A program made the translations under genes and the position numbers. Source: Clonostachys chloroleuca (taxonomy: Eukaryota; Ascomycota; Sordariomycetes; Hypocreales; Bionectriaceae). From it: 64,000 bases of DNA. The notes under the pieces were generated by a model. That model was not told where the DNA came from, searched no databases, and saw nothing but the letters and a program-made list of their open reading frames with translations. The stretch lies in contig JBANAY010000004.1 in the NCBI GenBank assembly GCA_037952775.1, positions 5,332,001 through 5,396,000 on the forward strand, written 5' to 3'. This document shows positions 33,776 to 45,223 of the stretch, piece by piece (positions within the stretch are counted from its first letter, which is position 1; each line of letters starts with the position of its first letter).

Positions 33776-34316
33776 AGGACCCTACAATAACTTAAAGTGC
33801 AGGTAGTTTGGTGAATTAGACCGTTTTGTGTTACCCACCAAGTATTCTAGCCATAGAAGATTGTAGTATCTAAACCCAATTCGTCCCAGCCCGAAAACAA
33901 TCATCTCTCGTTGCGTTAATGCTTCATTTTCTTGATCATGCTCCGGTTGATACCCCGCTCTTCAAAATACTCCCGTACGCTCCGGATATAAAGGATAGCC
34001 GTAAACTTGACCCCGCACACAGAGTCATATGACTTGAGGATGCCACCCACCCTGCACTCCTATCTATGCTATCTAAGATCTAAGAAAGCGGATAATCGAC
34101 CTGGCTGATAGCTATACATCCGGTATGGGCTGACAGGGCAATGTGGATGTGTTCATTAAACCACCGACCAGGCATATGGACTAGGGTTAGCATGGAAAGG
34201 TGGTTACAGAGATTCATTCGTGTTCTCAGCTGCTAAATTCCGAAAGTGTCATTCCCGATAAGATCAAAAACATTGCAAATTAATATACGGAGGTTTTCAG
34301 ACTTCACAAAATCAAC
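33776..34316. promoter_or_regulatory. Spacer with repeated GATA element before the reductase gene
   Basis: CTATCTATGCTATC at 34060-34073 holds two GATA sites in reverse orientation nine bases apart. TGATAG follows at 34106-34111. The same 14-mer occurs at 38560-38573 and, with one mismatch and in reverse, at 31557-31570. The next gene starts 244 bp downstream. No other gene is seen. Confidence 0.6.
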
Positions 34317-35336
34317 ATGTCGAGCCAAGCCAAGCCACTCTACCAGATCTGTCTCATTGGATCAGGAGGCGTCGGTACAATCGCCTCCGTTGTTCTCACG
34401 AAATCTAACCTGGCAAATGTGACCGTCGTCCTCCGGTCGAAATTTGCCTACGTCTCCCAACATGGATGGGAGATAGAATCAGTTGATCATGGCCAATTAC
34501 CCGGGTGGAAGCCACATCGCATAGTGTCATCAGCCCTGGACGCGGTAAAGAATGGCGAAGGGCAACCTGTAGAATACGACTATGTTGTTGTGTGCACAAA
34601 GCAGCTGCCGGATCGAAATCCTGTCGTCGATATGCTGTCACCTGTGATAACCGCTGGAAAAACCACCATTGTCATGATACAGAACGGGGTTGACATCGAG
34701 CAGGACGTTATCAAGAAATGGCCAGCTAACGCTGTTATGAGCAGTGTTAGTCACATCGGAAGCGCGATCACGGAGCCGAATATTGTGAGGCAAGTTGGCC
34801 GAGATCTATCGAAAATGGGTCCTCACTATCATGCTGGCCTGGACGACTCTGAAAGCATAAGGAGAGCAAAAGCCTTCGTGGAGATGTACTGTGCTGGCGG
34901 GGCCAGCGTTTGCGAGCTGGTAGATGATATTCAGAAGGCCAGGTGGGAGAAGCTGCTGTGGAATGGAACCTTCAACACGGTGTGTGCGTTATCCAGGATC
35001 AATGTCGGCGAGCTTCAAAGAAGTGGGGGAAGGGAGACCATGATCGTCCCAATGATGTGGGAGATATGGCGGATTGCAAAGGCCACCGGTCATGAGTTAC
35101 CCGAGTCCGTTGTTGACTGGATGGCCTATAGGCTTCCAGACGATTGCGACTACAAGCCAAGTATGCTTGTAGACTTGGAAGAAGGACGGCCTATGGAATT
35201 AGAAGTAATCTTGGGCAATCCGCTCAAGATTGCAAAGGAGGTTGGAGTGGAAACCCCAAACCTAGACATGGTTTACAGACTGCTTCAGGTTCAACAATGG
35301 CAGATCGACCAAGGCAAGTTATCGAATGGGGCTTGA
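34317..35336 (+). CDS. Ketopantoate reductase-like (ApbA/PanE) oxidoreductase
   Basis: A single exon encodes 339 aa. The N-terminal Rossmann motif is ICLIGSGGVGT (Gly 15-20). The family pattern continues with YDYVVVCTKQLPD and IQNGVDIE, and a catalytic-type lysine in KARWEKLLWNGTFNT (about K212). The C-terminal domain has PSMLVDLEEGRPMELEVILGNPL, which supplies the conserved Glu/Asn of the 2-hydroxyacid site. Members reduce 2-keto acids such as ketopantoate with NADPH. Many fungal paralogues sit in catabolic or secondary gene clusters with other substrates, which is probable here given the amidase and dioxygenase neighbours. The frame is intact. Confidence 0.9.
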   Translation: MSSQAKPLYQICLIGSGGVGTIASVVLTKSNLANVTVVLRSKFAYVSQHGWEIESVDHGQLPGWKPHRIVSSALDAVKNGEGQPVEYDYVVVCTKQLPDRNPVVDMLSPVITAGKTTIVMIQNGVDIEQDVIKKWPANAVMSSVSHIGSAITEPNIVRQVGRDLSKMGPHYHAGLDDSESIRRAKAFVEMYCAGGASVCELVDDIQKARWEKLLWNGTFNTVCALSRINVGELQRSGGRETMIVPMMWEIWRIAKATGHELPESVVDWMAYRLPDDCDYKPSMLVDLEEGRPMELEVILGNPLKIAKEVGVETPNLDMVYRLLQVQQWQIDQGKLSNGA

Positions 35337-35384
35337 AATCGATGTTGCTCATATACAATCGAGACTATTTTTGTATAATCGTTT

Positions 35385-37066
35385 TCAGAGCGGCGTAAAT
35401 AAATTATCTTCGGACCTTACCAGCTGCATCCAGTCCCAGTTCTCTCCTCGATCCCTCGCTGGCCATATCTGGTCTACGCAAAATGATCTGGTCCTCCTTG
35501 CAGTCAAAATCGGCCGGGAAGAGCAGATATCATTGAACATCTGCATTGCAAGATCTCTATCATCAGGCTGCTCTACTTCACAAGCTGCAAGAAACAGTGG
35601 CCAAAGGCTGAGCTTGATATCATCGGGCGGTCCTGAGATATTAGTCATGATCTCATAAGCCATGCTCAGAGCTCTACCATCTGCATTGTCTGAGCTTCCT
35701 GGCCGATTGAAAAGCCTAAATAGGTAGAGGAGGGCCGCCGCCCTCCAGGCGGCTGCATGGAGCAAGAGTGTGCGGGATGTTCGCGTAGTCAAAGAGGAGT
35801 CCTGAATTGGACGCCAAGTAAGCAGCTGAGCTCGGATTGAGGCCGCCCGTTCTTCCAAGTCCGAATGTTTTATAGACATCTGCTCGCAATATAGTAGAAT
35901 ACACATGCCGGCGCTAGCACTATGGCTTGTGATCGCATATTGAACATCCTCGGCCAGGGCGGCAAGCTGTGTCAGTATCGGGACCAAGGTTGCAGTTAAA
36001 CCTAGAAGTCTGTCTACATGACTCCTCGAGTAATCATCGAGCCATATAGATGTGTTGATTCTGGTGCGCTGCATGCGTGAAAGGGAGAGAAGTAGATCTT
36101 GGCGGGCCAGTCCTCGGGTGAAGTACTTCGCTGCGCTGTTGAGTTCTCTGCCTGGTTGGCTGTGGAATTCCAAAATCAAGGCCACATTCTCAATCAATGC
36201 AATAAGTTTTTCACCTTTGCCGTCAGAATGAGGGCTTGTGAGCTGTTCGCGAGAATCAACAGCCTGTTGCACAACCATCAAAAGTTCATTATGAACAGGT
36301 GACATACCTCCGCACCACATAGAGCGAGTAAGAGTAATAAAACCAACTCGGGGTTACGACCATCTTCATTCACTAAGCGTAAACGATTAAGAAGCCGTAG
36401 CTTACGGCTTGATACCAAGGAGGCATCTGCGGTTTCTTTAATGTAGTTTTCGCCGATTGCACATAAAGAATCGCTCACAACGACGGGGCATTTCTGCAGG
36501 AGAGAAATCACTGCGCAATTCATTTCGTCGATGAAGGAGTCATTGCGCATCACCATGTCGGAAGGGTGTCTCAAAAAGTAAATCTCAATCAATGGCTTGT
36601 CGGCTGGTTGAATCTCGTTTAATGGGATGAAGCTCGGGCTCCTTGGCGGTGCCAGTGATGGATGTGATATTCCCAACAATGGTGAGTCTGGTGAACCATC
36701 AATAGAGCCTCCATTGAATGTGCTTGACACGACCATTCCTGTCGTGAATGGTGCATTCTGAGTGTCAGACGATGAAGGCGACTCGCTGACCACCGATACA
36801 TAATCGGCAGCCCTAAGAACTTCTGATCTGCCGCCCGGGTAGCCATTGGGTAAGAAAGACTCGGAAGACACAGAGCTCGGGGAATATGCCCCAGCAGCAG
36901 ATACCTCGTGGGGTGGGTGATGTGATGGCGATCGCGTCTTAGGTGTGGCATAGCCCCTGCACTGCCTGCGCCGCCGAGTGCAGGTTCCACAGAAAGGACG
37001 CTGCTCATCACATTTGATCTTGGCCTGCTTGTAGTCAATGCAGCCTTTCCTGGAACGAGTCGACAT
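35385..37066 (-). CDS. Zn2Cys6 transcription factor with a lost zinc cysteine
   Basis: complement(join(35385..36263,36308..37066)) gives about 545 aa; the 44-nt intron is short but in frame. The N-terminus MSTRSRKGCIDYKQAKIKCDEQ...CGTC...C is a fungal binuclear zinc cluster, except that the second cysteine (normally C-x2-C) is tyrosine. The codon is TAC at 37033-37031, one G-to-A change from TGC. A Ser/Pro-rich spacer and a helical regulatory region (ISLLQKCPVVVSDSLCAIGENYI, ALAEDVQYAITSHSASAG) of the ProA/ARCA-like type follow. Without that ligand, zinc and DNA binding should fail. It sits within the catabolic cluster and was probably its regulator. The open frame extends upstream to 37297, but the zinc cluster normally lies at the N-terminus. 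Confidence 0.82.
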
Positions 37067-37553
37067 GGCAGCGAGAACCACTTGATGGAGTGCAGGAGGG
37101 TGACCCAGAGCCTCGGGTATCCTCCACGCTATCAGATATTGGTGGATAAAGTGAGGGGCAACGAAAGATTGGCAGGCTTTGATAACAAACAGTGAACAAT
37201 TTCCGGATTTGTATTTCCCGGACCCAAGGCAGCAATGGAGTTGATAAGGGGCCCCGCCACAGCGAATATTCTCTGAACCCTGGAGATGTGCTGGCAATTA
37301 TCCATGGCAGTATATTAGATCAAATGGGGGTGCTGACTTTATATGGCTGATAATTAGCTCCGAAATCTTTAGCTAGGAGTCGAACTTAAGCATACACGAT
37401 ATAGCACTAATACCGAGCACTCTTGTGAAACATATTCTTGTTATTGTCATGAACTTGCAGCCTTCTTGGAATATTCTTGCTGCCTCTGATTCCGGCTCTT
37501 GATGTATGTCTTAAGACTGTCAGATACCACAGCATTTGGGGTGAGTCCACTGT
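37067..37553. other. Spacer between two minus-strand genes
   Basis: Contains the promoter of the Zn2Cys6 gene and the 3' flank of the FMN-binding gene. A GATA-type site occurs around 37131 (CTATCA). AT-rich from 37310 to 37450. No gene seen. Confidence 0.5.
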
Positions 37554-38399
37554 CTACCGGAGTTCCCAATTCCTCCCCAATGGAATAACCCCAGTCCACT
37601 GCGGGGTTTGGATGTCCGGCCCGTCCTTTTCCTTATTCCTTGGCTGGATGCCTGGGATTCCTGTTCGTGACTTGACGGAAAGAGCATCAATGTGTACTTT
37701 GACAACATATACCAAACTGACTTGCATCGACGCGACCGGGTTCACCTCCTCCCATCGATTGGCGACAATTTTTTGTGTGACTGCGCGCATGACTGAAAGC
37801 TTTGTAGTTTTAGAGCTCACAGGTTCGCATGTTCCATGAATGGTGGCTGATCGATAATTGAATGTATGCCCGTTGGGGGCTGAGGACAAAACCAATCCAT
37901 CGACTTTGTGAGTAAGTTAGCCATCATACAAATTCGGCTCAAAATTGGTGATAGGTTTAAGGCAGTTGATCCAGATCCCACCTTTAGTAGCAGTAATGCA
38001 AACCTTTACTTCACCCAGAGAGTTATTCACAATCTGACCATTGGTCTCAGTTGTGCTCTGAACATCCTCACTTGAGCTTCTGTTCGCCCCCCTAACCAAC
38101 TCCATGAGCTTTGTACTTGGATGTCCATGCAAGTAAACAAAAGTGTTATTGGCGTCCTTTTGTATGCCACTCTTGAGGTCCCCATTGGTGCCGTTGCTAA
38201 GCCGTTGCCTCGGCTCGGAAGATCGTATCGTGTCGGCTTCCGGGTCTTCCATTACCAACGCGATCATGGACATGCAGGCTGGTAAACCATCTACTACGTA
38301 AGACACATGAGCGATGAAGCAATCATCGAAAACATCCTTGGCCGATTCCAAATCGTATGTCCCCCGCTGGCCATGTCGTCGAAGCGTTGCTGGTTGCAT
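37554..38399 (-). CDS. FMN-binding split-barrel (pyridoxamine-phosphate-oxidase-like) protein
   Basis: complement(join(37554..37903,37982..38399)) encodes 255 aa. The intron (GTGGGA...GCTAAC...AAG, 78 nt) joins CITATK to VDGLVLSSAPNGHTFNYRSATIHG, restoring a family motif. The N-terminus RRHGQRGTYDLESAKDVF, the middle FVYLHGHPSTKLMELV and the end WTGVIPLGRNWELR match the flavin-nucleotide-binding PNPOx-like family (Pyridox_ox_2). Fungal members are uncharacterised, and F420- or FMN-dependent redox or haem-oxygenase-like roles have been proposed. It lies in the cluster, and a 14-bp GATA element is 160 bp upstream. The start is the first ATG of the open frame; an extra upstream exon is possible. 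Confidence 0.85.
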
Positions 38400-39055
38400 T
38401 GCGTCTTCCAGTGTGTTTACTTCAGCGAAAAAGAAATGCTTGGCTGGATCAGCCAGAAGGTGTGAAAGTCTAAGATACCAAAAGGATTATGACCAACAAC
38501 ATGCTCCGTGCTCGACATTGACGTTTCTGGGCATTTGTCTGATAGCTTAAATACCTCAGCTATCTATGCTATCACAGGCTCGCTGGCTCCACAATCGTGG
38601 ATACCACTAAGACGGCAAGCTACAGCAGAAAACATGGCACATCCAGGACCTTTGAGTTGAATTTCAACACAATAACAAAATAATGAACCCACTAATGAAC
38701 ACAATACCAAGCTCAATATTGTAGAATAATTTATTATTCTTCTTATTGTTATATTTAGTATTATTGATCAGGGAATAAGAACCCTGCCTTGCGTGAAAAA
38801 AGCCTTATTTCAGCCACTTGGACGGGTAGGGCTCAAAGATACGTTCAAGTTTAAATGTTCAGTGGATAGAACGGGGTTTCCTAGCTGAAAACTTGAATAA
38901 GCCTCTAGTAAATTCCTCGATATTTATTGGCAAAAGTGATTCGAAGAGTTGGCATCGTTAGCCCTCGCCGTCATGAGGTGCGACCCCGAATGGACACAAC
39001 CGATAGCCACCATCGCACTCGCGGGAGCCAAGATTTAGGTCTCAATCATACCTGT
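38400..39055. promoter_or_regulatory. Promoter with repeated 14-bp GATA element, then AT-rich stretch
   Basis: CTATCTATGCTATC at 38560-38573 is identical to 34060-34073. TGATAG is at 38540-38545. From 38670 to 38775 the DNA is AT-rich, with loosely inverted pieces (CAATAACAAAATAAT and ATTCTTCTTATTGTTAT) that could be an old mobile-element remnant. No gene seen. Confidence 0.5.
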
Positions 39056-40206
39056 CTATGAAAACCGAACATTCAAAAATGACATGCCTGGAGAAATGAT
39101 GTCGACACCTACAGGTTCAACTTTTGCTTCTCCTGCAGCCCCTGCCGCTACAAGCAACGGTGTGAAATGCTGAGGGGAGATTTTAGTAAATTGAGTGCCC
39201 AGAAACTCATTCATATTGTAATTATGACGTACCTCGACTGTTGGATGGCTTCTCTTGAATTCATAGCGGGACTCGAGAGCAAGGAGTGCTTTCTTCCGGG
39301 CGACCGGGTCGTTCTCAGCAACCGCCTCCCGGACAAAATTGTCAAAGTTCCTTGTTTCCTGCAAGACCTTTTTCTTCGCCAAGATTCTTTCATTCTCAGT
39401 AGGCGCATTTTTGATTTCTTCAATCGAAGGAAAGGAATGTACAACCATGCCTGATCCAAGGACAAGGTACCCTTCTTCTCTACATATTGTGTGAATGGAA
39501 GACCACATCGAGGGCACCCATTTGAATGCTTACCGAAGGCTTTCAAAAACTTCCCCCAGTTTTATTTGAGATTCTAGATCGTAACCGTGAAAAGTTGAGA
39601 CTTGGATGACTGGAATGTCGAGTGGCCGCTCCGGTGGGAACATAATCTTAAAAGGCACCCAGACGCCATGATCAACTCCCCTTTCTACTCTTTTCGCCTT
39701 AAGACCGTTTTCTTTTAGATGGCGCCAAATCTCATTGCCCAATTTAGGCGCATCCTGGTGGTCCCATTCGTATTTGTACACATAAGGATGCGTATCGTGA
39801 AAATCACCGACAAAGTCATGCTGCAAACTATCAGTTAGATATGCTCGGCTGCCGTGTCTATGTGTGGAACATACTTGAATATGAGTTTTATCTTTCACGT
39901 TGACTGCATTGCACCAAGAATTAGTCAATGCGGATTAGATCTTCTTACAAGTCAAGTGGCCAAGCGGCATAGTGCTGACCGACCTTCAATGGTATTAGGA
40001 CCGTGTATCTCTCCTGCTTCGAAGTGTCCACTGAACGCGATGATAGCCTTTGGCCGTGGTTCCAAGCTAAGGATCTCGTCTCCAATTACCCGCAGATTTT
40101 CCCGAGCATTTACGGTGATTTCATCGTCGCCAAAGAGGAGTGGTACACCAGCATGTCCGATATAGTACACCGGGGGCCGTTGAGCTGATGTGTTGCTGTT
40201 AGGCAT
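39056..40206 (-). CDS. LigB/DODA-type extradiol ring-cleavage dioxygenase
   Basis: Five exons, complement(join(39056..39169,39233..39479,39534..39820,39875..39903,39984..40206)), give 299 aa; all joins are GT-AG and in frame, including a 29-nt exon. Metal-ligand and catalytic motifs of the class III (4,5-DOPA dioxygenase) family are all present: YIGHAGVPLLF (H18), AFSGHFEAG (H61), HDFVGDFHDTHP, ERGVDHGVWVPFK, and C-terminal HFTPLLVAAGAAGE. These enzymes open catechol rings with Fe(II) or Zn and O2. Relatives make betalamic acid or muscaflavin from DOPA or degrade protocatechuate-type acids. With threonine aldolase and D-amino-acid oxidase nearby, a catechol-bearing amino compound is a plausible substrate; that is inference. 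Confidence 0.92.
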
Positions 40207-40814
40207 GCTGTCAAGATGTTGCGAGGTTCCTATGAGAAGCAGTGACGATAGGAGACCCTGGGGGTCTAGATAGGCTTCATAAATTAGATCTATATGGCGA
40301 GATTCACTATTCGATCCTTTGATTGCGCCGATTTATGTGATTGGGTGTTTATACGCGTGGTGGGGTTGTGCTGGTGATGCCATCAGTGGACATTCGCACG
40401 TTTCAAACGCATGATGACCAAGCAAGAGCCGATAACTCTTCATCCCACCTGGCACTTTAAACATGATGATCGGTCAATCCAGATGAGCGTGGGAATTAGA
40501 CGGGCAATGAGCCGAGAGGACACGTGGACTAGCCCATGACAGCATGATCCCCATCGATCACGACTTTGATGAAGACTGGATGGTGCGATAGCTATATTTT
40601 CATAGCCTTTTTTGACCTAATTCCGATTTCCGAGATCTCAGGTCGCAAAGAGTAGATTAAAGGCTCATCCTTCCTAGATTGCTTGGCCTTGATGTTGATA
40701 CTATTGAGTTTGCTCCATTCAAACTTACCAGGAGGTCCATTCCCGTGATATTTTGAGGTCAAAAAGATACTCAACGACATTCGAGTTATTAGAAACTTCT
40801 CTCCATCACGCAGC
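40207..40814. promoter_or_regulatory. Divergent promoter, dioxygenase and second carrier
   Basis: Shared 5' region of the dioxygenase (-) and the second carrier (+). GATA-type sites include AGATAG near 40267 and CGATAG near 40586. No gene seen; frames at 40592-40876 overlap the start of the carrier. Confidence 0.5.
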
Positions 40815-42998
40815 ATGGGTACTAAGGCGACCGCACCCGATGTTCTTGGAGGCGGCGAGCAATATTCGAACCTCAAACCCGAAATTCACGATGGCACTTT
40901 AAAGGAGACAGTTCTATCCACAGAAGTGAACTTGGATGGCTCTGGTCCTCCTTCTCATCTAGAAGGTGATGGTGGATATAGAGAACAGATAATTCTGAAA
41001 AACTGCCAGGAACACCTCATTTCGTGGACCTTGGATGAGGAACGGCGTGTTGTTCGCAAGGCTGATCTTCTGTTCCTTCCCATTTTCACGGTAATGTTTA
41101 CCTCCAGAACATTATTGAGAGATTTGAACCCAAAAGACTGACCCGTAATTCTAGGTTATGTTCACATGGATGGCCATTGACCGAACTAATGTATCTGGTG
41201 TCCTTTCCTCCACCTTTCTCCAGGACACCAATATATCTCGGGACCAGGCTAATACCGGTATCTCATTGCTATGGCTGGGCATCGTCCTTCTTGAGATCCC
41301 TTCCAATGTAAGCACAGGGTCGCAAGCATACCTACAAAAGGAGCAAGAGTTTACATGTCTACTTCCTCCAGATCGTCCTTCATCGAATCGGTGCCCACTA
41401 CTGGATTCCTTTCCAGGTCATCCTCTGGGGGATTATCGAAGTTCTTCAAATGTTTGTGACGAATGCCGGCGGCTGGTATGCCGCTCGTCTGTTCCTTGGC
41501 TTGGCAGAAAGTGGCTTTATTCCTGGAGCGCTCTATACGTTATCAAGGTGGTACACTAAAGACGAACTAGCGTCTCGAACGGCCATATTCTTTTTTGGAG
41601 CCTCTATCGCAGCAGCTTTCGGTTCGCTCATATCGGCAGGTGCCTTACGTTTACACGGAGTCAACGATCGTCCTGGCTGGCACTGGTAGGCCACCACTCT
41701 AAAACATATCAAGCGTTGGTGTATCTGACAGTTTCACAAAGGATATTCATTATTTGTGGGGTCTCTACCATCGGTAAGTTGTACCACAGTATTCCAATTT
41801 GTGACTATTCTAACCGACATTTCTTAGCCACGGGGGTGCTTGGTCTTATCACCATCCCTAAGTCCCCGTATCATACTAATCGTCTACTTGCTGGGCTCAT
41901 TCCTAGCCGCGGATGGCTTTCAGACCGTGAAGCCGATGTGTTCACAGCTCGGCTTGCTAAGGCTAACGACAAGAATTAAGATGCTACACTCCATATCAAG
42001 CTTGCGGATATGTTAGTGACACCGAAAATTTCACTTTCATCGGCGGTGACTGACCTAATTTCCTCCACAGTCGGGATGTTTTCACTGATTGGAGGCTCTG
42101 GCCACATCTTGTGGTATGCCTCAGTGGCTTACAATCAACTAATGGCTTATCTACTTGGGGGGCTGTGATTATACAATCGTTAGGATTCACCAGTATCAGA
42201 GCGAATCTTCTAAACGCACCACCACCCATCATATCTTCCATCCTAGGTATTCTGCTCTCAATCGGCGTTGATCGATATAAGCGATTTGGTTACACCATCA
42301 TATTTGTTTCCATCTGGACTTTAGCCGCGGTTGTCGCTCTCTACGTATGGGATAACTGCAGATTCTGAACAGCGGTTCATGAAGGCTAAACGATGTAACA
42401 GAATCTGCCGGTGAACTCGAAGACATCATGGTCCTTTTATGCGGCCTACTTTGTTGCCACGGCTGCCCCGTATGTTACTCCTGGTTTCGACTTATTTTGA
42501 TTGCTTTACATGATCCTGACGGTCAATTTCATTAGTGGCTGGCAGTCAATCAATGTCACTTGGTTGGCACTCAACGCCAAGACACCACAGAAACGTGCCA
42601 TCTCATATGCTGTTTACAGTAGGTTGCTCTGGATATGAATGTTCGGTGGTCCTAGGATCATTACTAACGATCAAACTCCCATAGTTGCTTGCTCAAACCT
42701 TGGAGGGACGTATGGTAATCAGTTCTTTCGAGGTGTACGTACCCCGACCTGTGTGTCTGATTCGTCTTTCCCGTGACTAATTAAGCATCAGGATGACGCT
42801 CCGCTGTACAAACGGGCCTGGGCTGCTTGCATCTCTCTCGCTGTCATTTGGCTTGTCGCTGTATCGCTTCAAACGACAGCCCTAAAGTTTGCCAACCGGC
42901 GATGGGTGAATCAGAATTCTGATTCCCACGACGAGAACACAGAGAGTGATGCTAGGTACACAGATCACCATGGCCGAAAGCACTTAAACTACTGGTAA
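40815..42998 (+). pseudogene. Second Dal5-type MFS carrier with internal stop
   Basis: Ten exons can be placed: 40815..41090, 41155..41307, 41372..41685, 41742..41773, 41828..42011, 42071..42344, 42402..42469, 42536..42618, 42685..42734 and 42792..42998. All joins are in frame, with a total of 547 codons. Family signatures include FTWMAIDRTNVSGVLSSTF, GWYAARLFLGLAESGFIPG, LYTLSRWYTKDEL, WGAVIIQSLGFTSIRANLL and NLGGTYGNQFFRG. The only defect is TAA at 41977-41979, inside the central cytoplasmic loop (KANDKN-stop-DATLHIKLADIRD), where one C-to-T change from CAA would explain it. Translation would stop after about half the helices. All splice sites survive, so the loss looks recent. Read-through or a sequencing error is the alternative. 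Confidence 0.85.
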
Positions 42999-43173
42999 AT
43001 GATACTCAGTATCTAAGAATATTGACGAAGGGAAGGCCGGTATAGTTGAGACAGGGAGGGAGGATTCGGATAGAAGGACGCGTTGTGAAGTGGATTCATT
43101 ATGATATTATGATAGAATGGACTTTATTGTTATATCGCCCAAAGACTATACCGTGATTGATCAGGTGATCAAC

Positions 43174-45223
43174 TCATCCCATCAGTGTGCCTAACTTAAG
43201 CTTTTTACACAAATCCAGCCAGAACACCTCCCTTCCATTATCAATTTCCGACCAGATGCTTTGGATCAACTGGAAAATTGTTTCCACTTTTTGAAGGGGG
43301 AAGACGTGAAGGTATGCAACCATTCTAGAACGTACAAAGTCGCGGGCCTGAGATATTTGGATAGAGATACAGTTGCTATCCATGCCGCTGGCCTCATTTC
43401 CTCCATCAAGATCTATGCGAAGTTCGCACGACGCAGCCACAAACATAAAGGGCTGCATACACCTTGTTCGGGACTCGAAGGGAATTCCCCGGTTGATGTT
43501 CAGGATATGGAGCGCTAGCATCGTAAGCCAGGTATTCCGCTCCTCTCGGGACGGAGTCTTGAGAGCGGGCCGAGGTTGGAGGAGGGCAGCTGAGTCCCAA
43601 CGCTGATATCTATCATTAAGTAGATCTGGAAACACTCGATACAGCTGCAGCAGGCCTGTGCAGCGAAGGCCTTCATCAATCTTCACAAAGTGAGCAGGAG
43701 AGGTTGTTTGGTCACCAGGATCCTGAACACTCTTGGGAAGCAATGGTCTGAAGGCCAGCAGTCGACGTTCCAGCTGACGAGCCTCCTGTATTGATTTGCG
43801 AAATGATTCAAGATCTTTCTCGGAAATAAAGTCAATCTCGGACACTCGCTTCCGATACTTGAAAATGAGCGTGCCTAGCTCTGTGAGAACTTGTACGATG
43901 CTCCCCGATGTGCCAATGAATGGGTGTGGATTTATCAACCCGTCTGCTCTGGAAGGGCCAGCTTCCACAACAGAGTGTCGAAGGAAATTATGGTTCTTTC
44001 TGGGCTCAGATACGAAGGACAGAAGCATCGCCCAGTAGTCGACCGCCCCTCCGAAGAACGATAGGCGGGAATGATCGTGCGTCTTGGAAGCCCACGCATG
44101 TAGCATCTCAAGGGAATTTTCAAAATTCTCGTGTGATAATTCGTGTGGTTTGATCCAGCTTGCTGTGTGGCCAAGCAGGATGGACCCTATGAGTCTGTCT
44201 TCATCTGTATCGTTGCCACTCCGGAGACATTCGAGGCCCATTTGACGCTCGCCAATAGCAATAGCACGGAGGTTTGGGAAACTCTTTGCCAATAATGCAG
44301 CTGCCATGCTCTGCATGGTATGGTAGAGAACCCCTGATGACTGCCAAAAGGACCCTGCAAGAATTCTTAGCTGGTTAGACTGGTTGTCCCAAACTGAGTA
44401 AAGCTTAATGACTTCCTTGAAGAAGTAATCCGATAAAACAGTAGGAAGATGAGTGATTTCCGGTGAATGCGAAATGGCGGTGATAGCTCCAAACTTCTGG
44501 GAGTCGGGGTGCTGCGTATCCGAGCCTGACTGAGGATAATTGAATCTCCACTTGTCCCATGCGTTCATAGCCTGATTTGGCGTTTCAACAGAAAGATTAG
44601 TTCCCGAGTCATCGGGAAGCAAGCCCATTTGTTGGTGTCGCGGGAAGTCCAGGAGAGGATTTGTCAAGTTGGGAGGGAATGGCATCGACCCATTGGTAAA
44701 CATAGTTGGCTCTTCCATAGCTACTGGAGGGAAGTATGAAGGGGCAATCGACGCCAATGATGCAAAGCCAACTTGGGCTGGGGTCGATGGGAGCAACTCT
44801 CCCAAAGATAAGGACCAGTCTGAGATTGAAGCTGGTTCTGGAATCCAAGGATCGATGGCAGGGAGGACATCACCTTGGTGATCCACACTTGGCTGAAAGG
44901 AATTAATGTCGCTGAATAGGTCGATAGTCTGCGTGGGGCCGGCCCGGGTTCTATCTGCAGTACTGGATGACGGTGTCTGAAGTTGGCTTCGTGGATCCCA
45001 ACGAATGTTGAGCGAGTAACCCGGGCATTGTAGACCACGATCTACGCAACGAGAGCAAGCCGGAGCTCTCTGATCACACTTGACCTACAAAATGAAAAGT
45101 AAGCGATGTTGTCTGGCCGACTGGTGGTGTCGTTGCCAGGATGGAGCGGTTTCTACTCACCCTTCTAGCCTTGCAGCGAAGGCAGCCATTTCGAGACTTG
45201 CGGTGGGGAGCCTTAGTTCGCAT
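43174..45223 (-). CDS. Zn2Cys6 fungal transcription factor
   Basis: complement(join(43174..45084,45161..45223)) gives 657 aa. Exon 1 encodes MRTKAPHRKSRNGCLRCKARR and exon 2 continues VKCDQRAPACSRCVDRGLQC, so a 76-nt intron splits the zinc cluster at the position common in ascomycete regulators. All six cysteines are present, unlike in the other regulator of the cluster. A Pro/Ser-rich linker and a long helical regulatory domain follow (ITHLPTVLSDYFFKEVIKLYS, LGHTASWIKPHELSHENFE, RCTGLLQLYRVFPDLL). The 3' ends of the second carrier and this gene converge within 175 bp. It is likely the functioning pathway regulator of the cluster, binding CGG-type sites in the nucleus. Confidence 0.92.

Noticed and set aside
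37067..37297. N-terminal extension of the first Zn2Cys6 factor
   Set aside because: The frame is open, but zinc clusters of this type begin within about ten residues of the start, and the extension looks non-coding.
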